Shown: piece after piece, positions 25,857 to 33,728 of the stretch
Numbering within the stretch: position 1 is the stretch's first letter
How the letters are laid out: each line of letters starts with the position of its first letter
Assembly: GCA_017505465.1 (NCBI GenBank)
Contig: JAFVPE010000033.1
Location: 58,951-122,950 of the forward strand
Direction: 5' to 3'
DNA: 64,000 bases
Source of the DNA: Clostridia bacterium
GTDB lineage: Bacteria; Bacillota; Clostridia; Christensenellales; Borkfalkiaceae
The notes under the pieces: model-generated
Told to the model about the DNA's origin: nothing
The model's input: only the letters and a program-made list of their open reading frames with translations
Databases searched by the model: none
Translations under genes and position numbers: made by a program

Positions 25857-25993
25857 CTAGCCGTTTTGAAGTGAGTTGAACCAGATTTGAGCGCAGAGGA
25901 AGCAACAATACTGCACGTATTGTAATGACGATAAGCCCGAAAGGGGCGAAAAGGCTTGCTTAGGGCTGGCTCAATTCGTTTCAAAACGGCTAT
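25857..25993 (+). repeat. Palindromic interspersed repeat, copy R3 (larger relative)
   Basis: Long inverted-repeat arms of about 30 bp (TAGCCGTTTTGAA at the left, TTCAAAACGGCTA at the right) with an internal CAATAC/GTATTG hairpin. It also has a 48 bp core that aligns without gaps to R1 and R2 from ATGACGAYAAGCC to GGGCTGG-Y-TC, roughly 70% identical. It fills the gap between the FtsK-like gene and the HtrA-like lipoprotein gene. Confidence 0.65.
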
Positions 25994-26067
25994 AGAAAAG
26001 ACGCGCCTGACCGAAGCCAAACGCGCCCTTCCACAAAAAAACATAAAAGAGAAGTAGTGTGATCTAA

Positions 26068-27501
26068 TTAAAATTGAACGAAATAGGTATTTTGGTTAAA
26101 AGGAACTTCCACAGTCACGTTTTCCGTTGCCGCCACAGTTTGGCGTTCCATTCCCAAAATCACCGTATCCCCTTTGCGTACCGTCAACAAAAGATCGTTG
26201 AGCTGATACTGACGTGTAAGCGTAATCTTTTCGCCGACTGTCCCGCCCGCTTTCTTGATTTGTACCGTCTTAAATACGTCGCCGTATCTCAATTTGCCGT
26301 ACGCCGCACTTCCGTGAGCCGCTTCTTCCGCCACCACAAAGGTTTCGGTGACGTCCAAAGTACCCTTTTCATTGAAGGACGCAACCGAGCTTTGCACCGA
26401 CACCATAACGCCAAGCGTCGCGCGTTTTACCACGCCGTTGTTGTCCATCAAGTTATCATATACTGCTTTTACCTGTGCCGTCGGCAAAGCATAGCCCATA
26501 TTGTCCATGTCCTCGCCCGTACTCTTGGCATTTACGATACCGACGAGTTCGCCGTGTCCGTTGAACAAGCCGCCACCCGAGTTACCGCCGTTGATTGCCG
26601 CTTCCGTACGCATAACACGGAAGCTAACGCTATCCACTTCGCCGTCTCTATTCGCGTCGCGATTGTCAAGCGCATACATACTGATATATTCGGAAGTCGT
26701 AGAAAGAATACCGTGCGTTACGGAAATGCCTTCCCCTTCGGGGTTACCGATGGCAAACACGTCTTCCCCTTGGCGCATATTGTCGGAATTACCGATTTTT
26801 GCCTCCGTTGCCGCGCTGTTTTTGAGATATTCGTTGCCCTCCACCTTCAAAACTGCGATGTCGTAATCCATTGCGCCGCCAACCACTCTTGCGCGCATAG
26901 CGTCACTTCCAACGTCCGACCAACCGTCCGTTTCCGAGTAACTAAAATGATTTGCCGCCCCGTACAAGTACAAATAAATATCTTTGGAAATGCCATTAGC
27001 TTGGTCGCTTTCTTGATTGTAAATCACGTGATAGTTGGTGATAATCAACGCATTGCCATTTTCCTTGTCAAGATCCACGATAACGCCGCTGCCCATTGAC
27101 ATAGAGGGAGTGGTTGTCGTGGAAGGACGAGGCCAACCGTTCGTGGTTTGCTTGCTCGTAAACCCGCAATAAATACCAACTACGGACATAATGTTGTTCG
27201 CAATTTGCGAAGTATTGTGCCCCGTACTCGTCTCCAAGTTCATTTCTTTGCAAAAATCAAGGAAAGTCCCCTTAAAGCCGTTTACCACAGCCGTGTCGTA
27301 CAAATCCTTTGCCGTTATATCGTCCGCGTCCTCACCGTTCGCTCCGTGTAAGCTTTGCAACCATTCTTGCTCCGTCCCAACAAAGCCGTTCTTCACGGCA
27401 ATGTCGTATGCACTTTCCGCTTTTTGCGTACAAGCGGTCATACTAAACGCCATCACCGCCGCCGCACATATAGCAAGAATTCCTTTGCGAATATTTTTCA
27501 T
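26068..27501 (-). CDS. HtrA/DegP-like serine protease lipoprotein
   Basis: 477 residues from ATG 27501, set by AAGGAG 6-7 nt upstream. Signal peptide with lipobox ending at C24. Residues 30-90 contain two copies of a short module (YDIAVKNGFVGTEQEWLQS and YDTAVVNGFKGTFLDFCKE), a spacer seen in clostridial lipoproteins. Trypsin-fold catalytic triad H158 (TNYHVI), D214 (DYDIAVLKV), S308 (GGNSGGG). A Ca-binding-like loop DANRDGEVD lies at 282-290. A C-terminal PDZ-like domain (about 370-470). Predicted outer-surface quality-control protease. Confidence 0.88.
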   Translation of the reverse strand: MKNIRKGILAICAAAVMAFSMTACTQKAESAYDIAVKNGFVGTEQEWLQSLHGANGEDADDITAKDLYDTAVVNGFKGTFLDFCKEMNLETSTGHNTSQIANNIMSVVGIYCGFTSKQTTNGWPRPSTTTTPSMSMGSGVIVDLDKENGNALIITNYHVIYNQESDQANGISKDIYLYLYGAANHFSYSETDGWSDVGSDAMRARVVGGAMDYDIAVLKVEGNEYLKNSAATEAKIGNSDNMRQGEDVFAIGNPEGEGISVTHGILSTTSEYISMYALDNRDANRDGEVDSVSFRVMRTEAAINGGNSGGGLFNGHGELVGIVNAKSTGEDMDNMGYALPTAQVKAVYDNLMDNNGVVKRATLGVMVSVQSSVASFNEKGTLDVTETFVVAEEAAHGSAAYGKLRYGDVFKTVQIKKAGGTVGEKITLTRQYQLNDLLLTVRKGDTVILGMERQTVAATENVTVEVPFNQNTYFVQF

Positions 27502-27683
27502 AACGTTCTCCTTCAAATGATGTTTGAAAGTTACAATGCTCCATTTTACAATACTACAGAGTAATAATATAGATAGTATATACTACTTTTTCGTAAAATG
27601 CTTTATAAATATATGAAAATTGTGTGATATTCTTCTTTTTTAATTCCGTCAAAATCAACCACTTGTTGTGACAAAGCCTTTCA

Positions 27684-28268
27684 TTAAAAGCCTTCCAATT
27701 CGTCAAGCGTGAGTTCCATCGAAGGCGCAAAATTCTTGAAGAAATACTCTATTTCGGGCATATTGCGAGAATGCAAATCATCTTCAATGCTCTTTTTCGC
27801 TTTACTAAATTCGGAGTTGCCACTGCGGATTTCTTCCACGCATTTGATATACGCCGCCAAGCGGTCCGCCGCCTTAACAAGCTTATATTCTATGCAATCT
27901 TCGTCCGCAAGCACGTAAGGCGAAATACCGTCTTGCATTTCTTCGGGTAACGTTGCCACGATCTTTTCGCAAGCACTCTTTTCCAATTCCTTATATGCAC
28001 CGTGGATTTTGTGATTATAATACTTAATCGGCGTGGGAAGATCCCCCGTCATAACCTCGCTCGTTTCATGATACATCGCAAAAAGCACCGTCTTCAAAAC
28101 GTCTGCATTGCCGCCAAACACGTTGTTATGCACGGTTACGAGCGCGTGTGCAAGCACAGCTACCGACTGCGAATGCTCCATAATGTTCTCTTCGCGCGTA
28201 GAACGCATCAACGGCCAACGCTTGATGTACTTCATTCTATTCATATAAGCGTAAAAATCGTAGCGCAT
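27684..28268 (-). CDS. YfbR-like 5'-deoxynucleotidase (HD domain)
   Basis: 194 residues from ATG 28268 (AAAGGAG upstream), the size of YfbR. HD-fold ligands: EHSQSVAVLAHAL with the first histidine, YHETSEVMTGDLPTPIKY with the H-E(D) pair, and a distal Asp in VKAADRLAAY. YfbR removes phosphate from deoxynucleoside 5'-monophosphates. The reading frame could extend upstream but would pass through the thiT promoter region. Monocistronic, divergent from thiT. Confidence 0.9.
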   Translation of the reverse strand: MRYDFYAYMNRMKYIKRWPLMRSTREENIMEHSQSVAVLAHALVTVHNNVFGGNADVLKTVLFAMYHETSEVMTGDLPTPIKYYNHKIHGAYKELEKSACEKIVATLPEEMQDGISPYVLADEDCIEYKLVKAADRLAAYIKCVEEIRSGNSEFSKAKKSIEDDLHSRNMPEIEYFFKNFAPSMELTLDELEGF

Positions 28269-28295
28269 AGTTTTCTCCTTTTTTGCTCCAAACTG

Positions 28296-28324
28296 TTGAC
28301 AACGGAATTTGGATGCGATATAAT
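28296..28324 (+). promoter_or_regulatory. thiT promoter
   Basis: Perfect consensus TTGACA, 17 bp, TATAAT directly upstream of the TPP aptamer. Confidence 0.88.
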
Positions 28325-28344
28325 GAAGATACAAATTAAATATC

Positions 28345-28499
28345 CGTCGTGGGTGCCCTTACGGGCTGAGATTATACCATTTGAATCGGCAAGGTAATAC
28401 TTGAGCGAGAGATTGATAACCGTTTTTTCCGTTATCCTTATTAGGCATAGCACGGAAAAGCTAGCACCCGCATATACTATCGGGTGTTTTTCTTTTTCT
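28345..28499 (+). promoter_or_regulatory. TPP riboswitch with terminator platform
   Basis: The aptamer has GGGTGCCC-ttac-GGGCTGAGA, then ACCATTTGAATC and GGTAATACTTGAGCGAGAGA, corresponding to the conserved THI box (CTGAGA, ACC-TTTGAACC, GATAATGCC-GCG-GGGA). It is followed at 28463-28499 by terminator AGCACCCG-catatactat-CGGGTG and a T tract, just before the thiT ribosome binding site. TPP binding should switch thiT off. Confidence 0.9.
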
Positions 28500-28532
28500 A
28501 AAAACGAAGCGACGGAAAAAAGGAGGTTTTTT

Positions 28533-29240
28533 ATGTTTCTCTATTCCCTGCTCGAAGTTAGCGAGCAAACCACCAACGTCGTCAAATGGATTTCCGTCGG
28601 CGCCGTTGCGATTCTTCTCGGCGTAATCGTCTTGATTGCCTGCCTGCGCAAAAAGGGCTTCGACGCAAAACGGCTCGCATTTGCAGGCATTTGCGTTTCG
28701 ATGTCCTTTACGCTCGCCATTATCAAGTTTAGCCCCGTGCAGTACGGCGGCTCGATCACCCTTGCGTCCTTTGTCCCCATTCTCATTTACGCGTACGTAT
28801 ACGGGCTTGCGGACGGACTGCTCGTCGGGCTTATCCACGGCCTGCTTAATTTCATCGAAGATCCCTATATTCTCACACCTGCTACCTTCATTTTCGATTA
28901 TTTACTCGCTTTTGTCGGCGTTGGTTTGATGGGCTTGTTCGGAAAAATGAAGCGCAAGGAAAAGGCTTGTCTGCCCCTTGTTTTGGGTTGCGTTTGCGTA
29001 TTTAGCGTGCGCTTTTTATCCCATCTTTGTTCGGGGATGATCTTCTTCACGGAAAACGCCGTGTGGGTATCCCTCCCTGATTGGGCAATGGGTAACGCCT
29101 TTATTTACTCTTTCATTTACCAATGCATTTACGTGCCGGCAGACGCAATCATTGCCACCGCCGTCATCATTGCACTTTGCAAAACGGGCGTTTTAGATAA
29201 GCTCTCTCAAATGATGAAACCGAAGGTTGCCAATCAATAA
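28533..29240 (+). CDS. thiT: Thiamine ECF transporter S component ThiT
   Basis: 235 residues starting at the ATG 28533 behind AGGAGG; an upstream frame would translate the riboswitch. Six membrane helices. The region KFSPVQYGGSITLASFVPILIY and the W/Y-rich loops match the thiamine-binding S component of energy-coupling-factor transporters, which shares ATPase modules encoded elsewhere. A C-terminal aromatic segment (WVSLPDWAMGNAF) lines the substrate site in known structures. Control by the TPP riboswitch supports the assignment. It overlaps the convergent rimM 3' end by 7 nt. Confidence 0.93.
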   Translation: MFLYSLLEVSEQTTNVVKWISVGAVAILLGVIVLIACLRKKGFDAKRLAFAGICVSMSFTLAIIKFSPVQYGGSITLASFVPILIYAYVYGLADGLLVGLIHGLLNFIEDPYILTPATFIFDYLLAFVGVGLMGLFGKMKRKEKACLPLVLGCVCVFSVRFLSHLCSGMIFFTENAVWVSLPDWAMGNAFIYSFIYQCIYVPADAIIATAVIIALCKTGVLDKLSQMMKPKVANQ

Positions 29241-29734
29241 ACGGCAATCTCGTCGAAAATCGTCTTGTTGACAATTAGCTTTTTGTTTTCAAGGTCGTAT
29301 TTCACAATAACGTCTTTTACGGCGGGGAAAAGGATACTTTTTCCCGCTTTTTCTATGGTGTAAATATCCGAAGCAAGGTTGCGAATATCTTTCACGACGC
29401 CCAAAACTTCCCCTTCTTCCGTTTCACAGGTCATACCGAGAATATCGACGATATAATAGCGACCTTCTTCAAGTTCAGGAGCGTCTTCGCGCGCGCCTTC
29501 CAATTTTTTGCCGCGGAAAAGCTCCGCCGCATTCCTATCGGGAATGCCACGAAGTCCCATATACGCCGCACCGTCCACGCCTACGCGGAAGGACAAAATT
29601 TTATAGGGTACGTTGTCGATATATACCGTCCCGAACGCTTTTACGTCTTCGGGAGTATCCGTGAAGGTTTTTACTTTGAGCTCCCCACGAATACCCTGCG
29701 GTTTTAATACTTCGCCTATGATAAGACGGTCCAT
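29234..29734 (-). CDS. rimM: Ribosome maturation factor RimM
   Basis: 166 residues. N-terminal RimM barrel (GEVLKPQGIRGELKVKTFTD, with RNAAELFRGKKL near residue 70) and C-terminal PRC-barrel (YYIVDILGMTCETEEGEVLG; ILFPAVKDVIVKYDLENK). Assists 30S head assembly and binds S19. Last gene of ylxM-ffh-rpsP-khpA-rimM. trmD and rplS, which often follow rimM, are absent here; thiT is convergent with a 7 nt overlap. Confidence 0.95.
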   Translation of the reverse strand: MDRLIIGEVLKPQGIRGELKVKTFTDTPEDVKAFGTVYIDNVPYKILSFRVGVDGAAYMGLRGIPDRNAAELFRGKKLEGAREDAPELEEGRYYIVDILGMTCETEEGEVLGVVKDIRNLASDIYTIEKAGKSILFPAVKDVIVKYDLENKKLIVNKTIFDEIAVY

Positions 29735-29757
29735 AATTTCACTCCTTGAAAAAAGGC

Positions 29758-29792
29758 AAAAAAAGGCTTTGATGAGAAAGCCTTTTTATTGC
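29758..29792 (-). terminator. Intra-operon terminator between khpA and rimM
   Basis: AAAAAGGCTTT/AAAGCCTTTTT stem with loop ctcatc and T-rich tail on the minus strand, 13 nt after khpA. It should reduce, not abolish, rimM transcription from the upstream promoter. Confidence 0.65.
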
Positions 29793-29804
29793 AACGTTTC
29801 CTTG

Positions 29805-30068
29805 TTATTCAACGTCTGCGTCAACCGTTTCGCCGCCGCGTTCGCGAATTTCAATCACGTAGCGCTTGCTGCTTGCAGGCGTAGCCGCACGAACGATGGT
29901 ACGCATCGCTTTTGCGATTTTGCCTTGCTTGCCGATAACTTTGCCCATATCCGAAGGGGAAAGGATAACGGTAACCTCGATAACGCGGTCCTTTTCGTTG
30001 ACAACGTATTCGACGTTTTCCTTATCTTCGGCAAATTGACCGACGATGTATTTGATCAAATCCAACAT
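29805..30068 (-). CDS. khpA: KH-domain RNA-binding protein KhpA (YlqC)
   Basis: 87 residues with a single type II KH fold; the RNA-binding loop is VIGKQGKIAKAMRTIV (about 43-58). In streptococci and lactobacilli KhpA pairs with KhpB (Jag) and affects division and mRNA stability. KhpB is not in this window. Position between rpsP and rimM is conserved in Bacillota. A 164 nt spacer to rpsP is unusually long. Confidence 0.93.
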   Translation of the reverse strand: MLDLIKYIVGQFAEDKENVEYVVNEKDRVIEVTVILSPSDMGKVIGKQGKIAKAMRTIVRAATPASSKRYVIEIRERGGETVDADVE

Positions 30069-30232
30069 AATTATTCTCCTTATTTAGAGCTTCCGTTTCC
30101 ACCCACGCACGTCAAACCGCGTAAAATTGAGCAAGTTGCAGAAAGCGCGGCTTTCCCGACGAAAGGTTGCTTGGCATTAATAACCAAGGGAAAACGCAAA
30201 CCCGACAAAGTATTGCGACGATAACCCGTCGA
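30069..30232 (-). other. Structured spacer between rpsP and khpA
   Basis: 164 nt non-coding spacer inside the operon. On the minus strand it can form CGAC/GTCG just after the rpsP stop, CTTGG-ttattaatg-CCAAG, and a long-range CCGCG/CGCGG pairing. No T tract and no promoter seen. Possibly an RNA element for khpA translation or mRNA processing. Confidence 0.35.
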
Positions 30233-30523
30233 TTACTTGGATTTTTTGCCTTTCGTCTTGGAAGGGCTCAATTTGCTGCTTTGTTCGATAGCGCCAGCTC
30301 TTACAAGCAAGCTCTTAACCGTTTCGGTGGGTTGAACGCCCTTTGCAAGCCATTCTTGTGCTTTTGCATTGTCAATCGTAAGCGTTGCAGGGGTCGTGTG
30401 GGGGTTGTAGTGACCAACGCAGTCAATGTATTCGCCCGTTGCAGCCTTTCTGCTGTCAACAACAACTACACGGTAGATAGGGGTTTTCTTGTCGCCCATT
30501 CTGAAAAGTCTCATTTTTACCAT
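30233..30523 (-). CDS. rpsP: Ribosomal protein S16
   Basis: 96 residues from the ATG at 30523 (GGAGGT 7 nt upstream; an earlier in-frame ATG lies before this site). MVKMRLFRMGDKKTPIYRVVVVDSR is the S16 N-terminus (given here only by its first and central parts), IDCVGHYNPHT the conserved core. The C-terminal KTKGKKSK tail is basic. Follows ffh by 88 nt. Confidence 0.96.
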   Translation of the reverse strand: MVKMRLFRMGDKKTPIYRVVVVDSRKAATGEYIDCVGHYNPHTTPATLTIDNAKAQEWLAKGVQPTETVKSLLVRAGAIEQSSKLSPSKTKGKKSK

Positions 30524-30611
30524 AATAAATACCTCCAAAGTATCTTAAAATATTTTTTCTTTATTTTTTCACGGCTTATGCCGTTTTTATCTTTTGTTCG
30601 TGGGTGCTCCG

Positions 30612-31934
30612 TTAGAACGGAAGGCGCATTTTACCCTTTTTTCCGCCCTTTAATTGCTTCATCAAAAGCTTCGTTTGGTCGAACTGCTTCAAAAGCTGAT
30701 TGACTTCTTGCACGCTCGTGCCCGAGCCCGCCGCAATACGGCGCTTTCTCTTGCTATCGATAATCGACGGATTATCACGCTCCGCTTTCGTCATGGAAAG
30801 AATAATTGCCTTCGTGCGTTCAATCCGTTTTTCGTCGATATCCCCTTCGTTTACTTTTAATTTGCCTGCGCCGGGGAGCATCGAGAGCATCGCTTGCGCA
30901 CCGCCCATCTTCTTCATCATCGCAAACTGTTCAAGATAGTCGTTGAGCGTGAAAGAATTTGCCATCATCTTTTGCTGCATCTTCTTCGCGTCTTCTTCCG
31001 TAATCGCTTGTTGCGCTTTTTCGATTAACGAAAGCACGTCGCCCATACCCAAAATTCTTGAAGCCATACGTTCGGGATAGAAGGGCTCTAAATCGCCGAG
31101 CTTTTCGCCCACGCCGATAAACTTAATCGGTTTGCCCGTAACCGCCTTGATAGACAAGCAAGCACCGCCGCGCGTATCGCCGTCGAGCTTCGTTAAGATA
31201 ACGCCCGTGACGTCCAATCTTGCGTTAAACGTTTCCGCAACGTTGACCGCTTCTTGACCGGTCATTGCGTCTACGACGAGCAGGGTTTCCGTCACTTCCA
31301 CTTCTTTCTTGATATTTTCAAGCTCTTGCATCAACGTATCGTCGATTTGCAAACGGCCTGCCGTATCGAGGATTACCGTATCGTAGCCCATAGAACGTGC
31401 ATATTCAATGGCTTGTTTTGCCGTTTTGACGGGGTTTTGCGTTCCCTTCTCAAACACTTCGACTTGCGCGTTCTTACCTACAACCTGCAACTGCGTAATT
31501 GCCGCAGGACGATAGATGTCGCCTGCCACAAGCAAGGGCTTCTTGCCTTGTTTTTTAAGGTTAAAGGCGAGCTTTCCGCAAAGCGTCGTCTTACCTGCAC
31601 CTTGCAAACCGCACATCATAATAACCGTGGGGAGCTTGGGGGAAACTTCTATCTTTGCGTTTTTCGAACCCATAAGAGCGATAAGCTCTTCGTTTACAAT
31701 CTTGATAACCTGCTGTGCGGGATTGAGCGAAGAAAGAATTTCTTGCCCTACCGCCTTTTCGGATACTTCCGCAATAAACTGCTTGGCTACCTTCAAGTTC
31801 ACGTCCGCTTCCAAAAGAGCCACGCGCACTTCGCGCATCGCCGTACGGATTTCAAGCTCCGTAAGCTTGCCCCTTTTTGTGAGCTTGGAAAATATATGAT
31901 TTAATCTTTCGGATAATCCACCAAATAAAGCCAT
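30612..31934 (-). CDS. ffh: Signal recognition particle protein Ffh
   Basis: 440 residues with an N-terminal four-helix bundle, the GTPase G domain (P-loop GLQGAGKTTLCGKLA near 107-121, DTAGR, TKLDGDTRGG) and the methionine-rich M domain from about 300, which binds signal peptides and 4.5S RNA. The segment SKRKRRIAAGSGTSVQEVNQLL is the SRP RNA-binding motif. Works with FtsY and the ffs RNA, neither of which is in this window. ylxM lies 10 nt upstream. Confidence 0.97.
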   Translation of the reverse strand: MALFGGLSERLNHIFSKLTKRGKLTELEIRTAMREVRVALLEADVNLKVAKQFIAEVSEKAVGQEILSSLNPAQQVIKIVNEELIALMGSKNAKIEVSPKLPTVIMMCGLQGAGKTTLCGKLAFNLKKQGKKPLLVAGDIYRPAAITQLQVVGKNAQVEVFEKGTQNPVKTAKQAIEYARSMGYDTVILDTAGRLQIDDTLMQELENIKKEVEVTETLLVVDAMTGQEAVNVAETFNARLDVTGVILTKLDGDTRGGACLSIKAVTGKPIKFIGVGEKLGDLEPFYPERMASRILGMGDVLSLIEKAQQAITEEDAKKMQQKMMANSFTLNDYLEQFAMMKKMGGAQAMLSMLPGAGKLKVNEGDIDEKRIERTKAIILSMTKAERDNPSIIDSKRKRRIAAGSGTSVQEVNQLLKQFDQTKLLMKQLKGGKKGKMRLPF

Positions 31935-31944
31935 ATCGTCCCCT

Positions 31945-32217
31945 TTACTTCTCTTCGCCCTTTTGCAGTCTATCGATTTGCGCCTGCATTTCCGTTACCG
32001 TACGCACAAAGCCGAGCTTTTCTTCGTACTGTTCAAGCTGTTTCCTGCATTTTTGCAAACAGTCGGAAACGCTTTGACGGGAAACACCCTTTTGTTCGGC
32101 GATTTCGCCCAAGGAAAGATCGTAATTGAAATACAAATCGGTGATCTCTCTTTGCGTTGCCGTCAAAAGCGGTGAATAGGTATCAAAGAGTTGAAGAAAC
32201 TGCAAATCGTCTTTCAT
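31945..32217 (-). CDS. ylxM: YlxM/p13 helix-turn-helix protein, SRP-associated
   Basis: 90-residue sigma-70 region-4-like HTH (LSLGEIAEQKGVSRQSVSDCL, residues about 35-55) followed by a coiled coil. Always next to ffh in Bacillota; in Streptococcus YlxM binds SRP components and modulates its GTPase. First gene of the ffh operon, with its own promoter at 32250-32278. Confidence 0.93.
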   Translation of the reverse strand: MKDDLQFLQLFDTYSPLLTATQREITDLYFNYDLSLGEIAEQKGVSRQSVSDCLQKCRKQLEQYEEKLGFVRTVTEMQAQIDRLQKGEEK

Positions 32218-32249
32218 CTTCTCTTCCTCCTATCCATTTACCGTTGACT

Positions 32250-32278
32250 ATTATACACCATAAAAAAACGCCTGTCAA
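32250..32278 (-). promoter_or_regulatory. ylxM-ffh promoter overlapping the rseP terminator
   Basis: TTGACA, 17 bp, TATAAT on the minus strand. The TTGACA is formed by the 3' arm of the rseP terminator stem (CTTGACAG), so one hairpin-encoding sequence serves as terminator and -35 box. Confidence 0.85.
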
Positions 32279-32306
32279 GCAAAAATACTTGACAGACGAA
32301 ACTTTT
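32262..32306 (-). terminator. Terminator after rseP
   Basis: CTGTCAAG-tatttttg-CTTGACAG stem followed by GCG and seven T on the minus strand, directly after the rseP stop codon. Confidence 0.85.
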
Positions 32307-33716
32307 TTATAAAATAAATTGCAGAACATCTACAAGGATTGCAAATCCGAAAAGGAACACGATGCCCACAAGGTTGATAATGAGTTCCGCCTTGCGGTTG
32401 ATCCGCTTTTTGAATATCCATTCGAATAGGCAAAAGATAATTTTACAGCCGTCGAGCGCAGGTACGGGCAAAAGGTTAAACACCGCCAAATTCACGCCGA
32501 TAAACGCCGCAATATTTAGGAAGGACGCGAGCCCGCTCGACGCTGCTTGCGACGTCACCTTGATTGTGGTAACGGGGCCGCCCATATTCGTAATCGGCAT
32601 TTTTCCCGTAATCAATTCCCCGATTGAGCGCAAAATACTGCCGCCAATCTTAAAGGAATACATAAAGGAATTGCCAATCGTTTCAAAGAAGCCGTCTTTG
32701 GTGTAGTCGGGGCTCAAACCGCCGCCACGAGTGGTTTTCCAAACCGTTTCCCCCTTTTCATTGGGAGCTTGCGTGCGTGTTGCTATCCCTAGCGAGAACA
32801 AAAGAGTTCCCGTATCCGACATATTTTTGAAGTTTGCATTTTCGAGCAATTCCACCTTAACCGTCTGCTTTTTACCGTCGCGAAGAACGAGAAAATCTAC
32901 CGTTTCCCCCTTCTTCTTGCCGTTGAGCTCATCGACGAAATCGGTGATCATATACACCGTTTTCCCCTCGATTTTTAAGATAACGTCCCCCGTTTGCAAG
33001 CCTTCGTTATAGCTCTCGATAGCCGTTTGATCGGTCGTTTCCGCAGGCGGAGCCATTTCTTGCACTTGGTACACAGGTCTGCCGATACACGCAAACATCA
33101 TAATAATGATCGTGAGCGCAAGCAGGTAGTTCATCGTTGCGCCTGCAAGAAGCACAATAATGCGTTTCCACGGCGCTTGGTCGTTAAAACGCTTGCCTTT
33201 CGGTTCGGGATATTCGTCTTTGGACGGTTTGGAATCGAACGAAAAGTCCGTTTCCACATCGGACGATTTTTGCGTTGCGCTATCGTTCGACTCGTACACG
33301 CCCCCATCGTTTTCTTTATTTTCGGCTATTTCATCGGATTTTTCGTCCTCAGGAATAGCGTTTGCGCTTTCCGCATACTCTTCGAAAATTTCTTCGCTCT
33401 TTTCTTGTTTTTTTTCCTTTTCGCTCTTTTCGTCCTCTTCGTCGTAGTCCTCGCCGTCAAAGGCGCAATAACCGCCGAGCGGGATCACGCGAAGGGAAAA
33501 TTGCACGCCCGTTTTTTTGCTCCGTTTTTTGAGAATCGCAGGTCCGAAGCCAACGGCAAATTCGTTAATTTTAAAGCCGAGCAACCGCCCTGCAATATAA
33601 TGTCCGAACTCGTGAATGGTAATCATAGCAAGCAAAATAACGATTGCCAGCGCAACGCCGCCAATCGTTTTCAAAACACCTAATACTTTTGCCGATGCCA
33701 ATAAAGCGGATACCAC
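32307..33716 (-). CDS. rseP: Site-2 intramembrane metalloprotease RseP/RasP with acidic insert
   Basis: 469 residues. Zinc-binding HEFGH in the first membrane helix (about 35-39), the membrane-reentrant loop (PLGGYCAFDGED), a PDZ domain (about 235-320) and the second active-site motif NLLPVPALDGCK near 415. The family member cleaves anti-sigma factors and signal-peptide remnants. Odd feature: residues about 89-170 form a low-complexity, highly acidic segment (EEDEKSEKEKK type, then Ser/Asp/Glu-rich) placed between the reentrant loop and TM2, making the protein about 100 residues longer than RasP. Follows dxr by 12 nt. Confidence 0.93.
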   Translation of the reverse strand: MVSALLASAKVLGVLKTIGGVALAIVILLAMITIHEFGHYIAGRLLGFKINEFAVGFGPAILKKRSKKTGVQFSLRVIPLGGYCAFDGEDYDEEDEKSEKEKKQEKSEEIFEEYAESANAIPEDEKSDEIAENKENDGGVYESNDSATQKSSDVETDFSFDSKPSKDEYPEPKGKRFNDQAPWKRIIVLLAGATMNYLLALTIIIMMFACIGRPVYQVQEMAPPAETTDQTAIESYNEGLQTGDVILKIEGKTVYMITDFVDELNGKKKGETVDFLVLRDGKKQTVKVELLENANFKNMSDTGTLLFSLGIATRTQAPNEKGETVWKTTRGGGLSPDYTKDGFFETIGNSFMYSFKIGGSILRSIGELITGKMPITNMGGPVTTIKVTSQAASSGLASFLNIAAFIGVNLAVFNLLPVPALDGCKIIFCLFEWIFKKRINRKAELIINLVGIVFLFGFAILVDVLQFIL

Positions 33717-33728
33717 TCTTTTTGCTCC

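Noticed and set aside
30560..30600. Terminator after ffh (ACGGC/GCCGT hairpin)
   Set aside because: The T tract is on the plus strand, where no gene needs it; on the minus strand the stem is short and followed by A-rich sequence.
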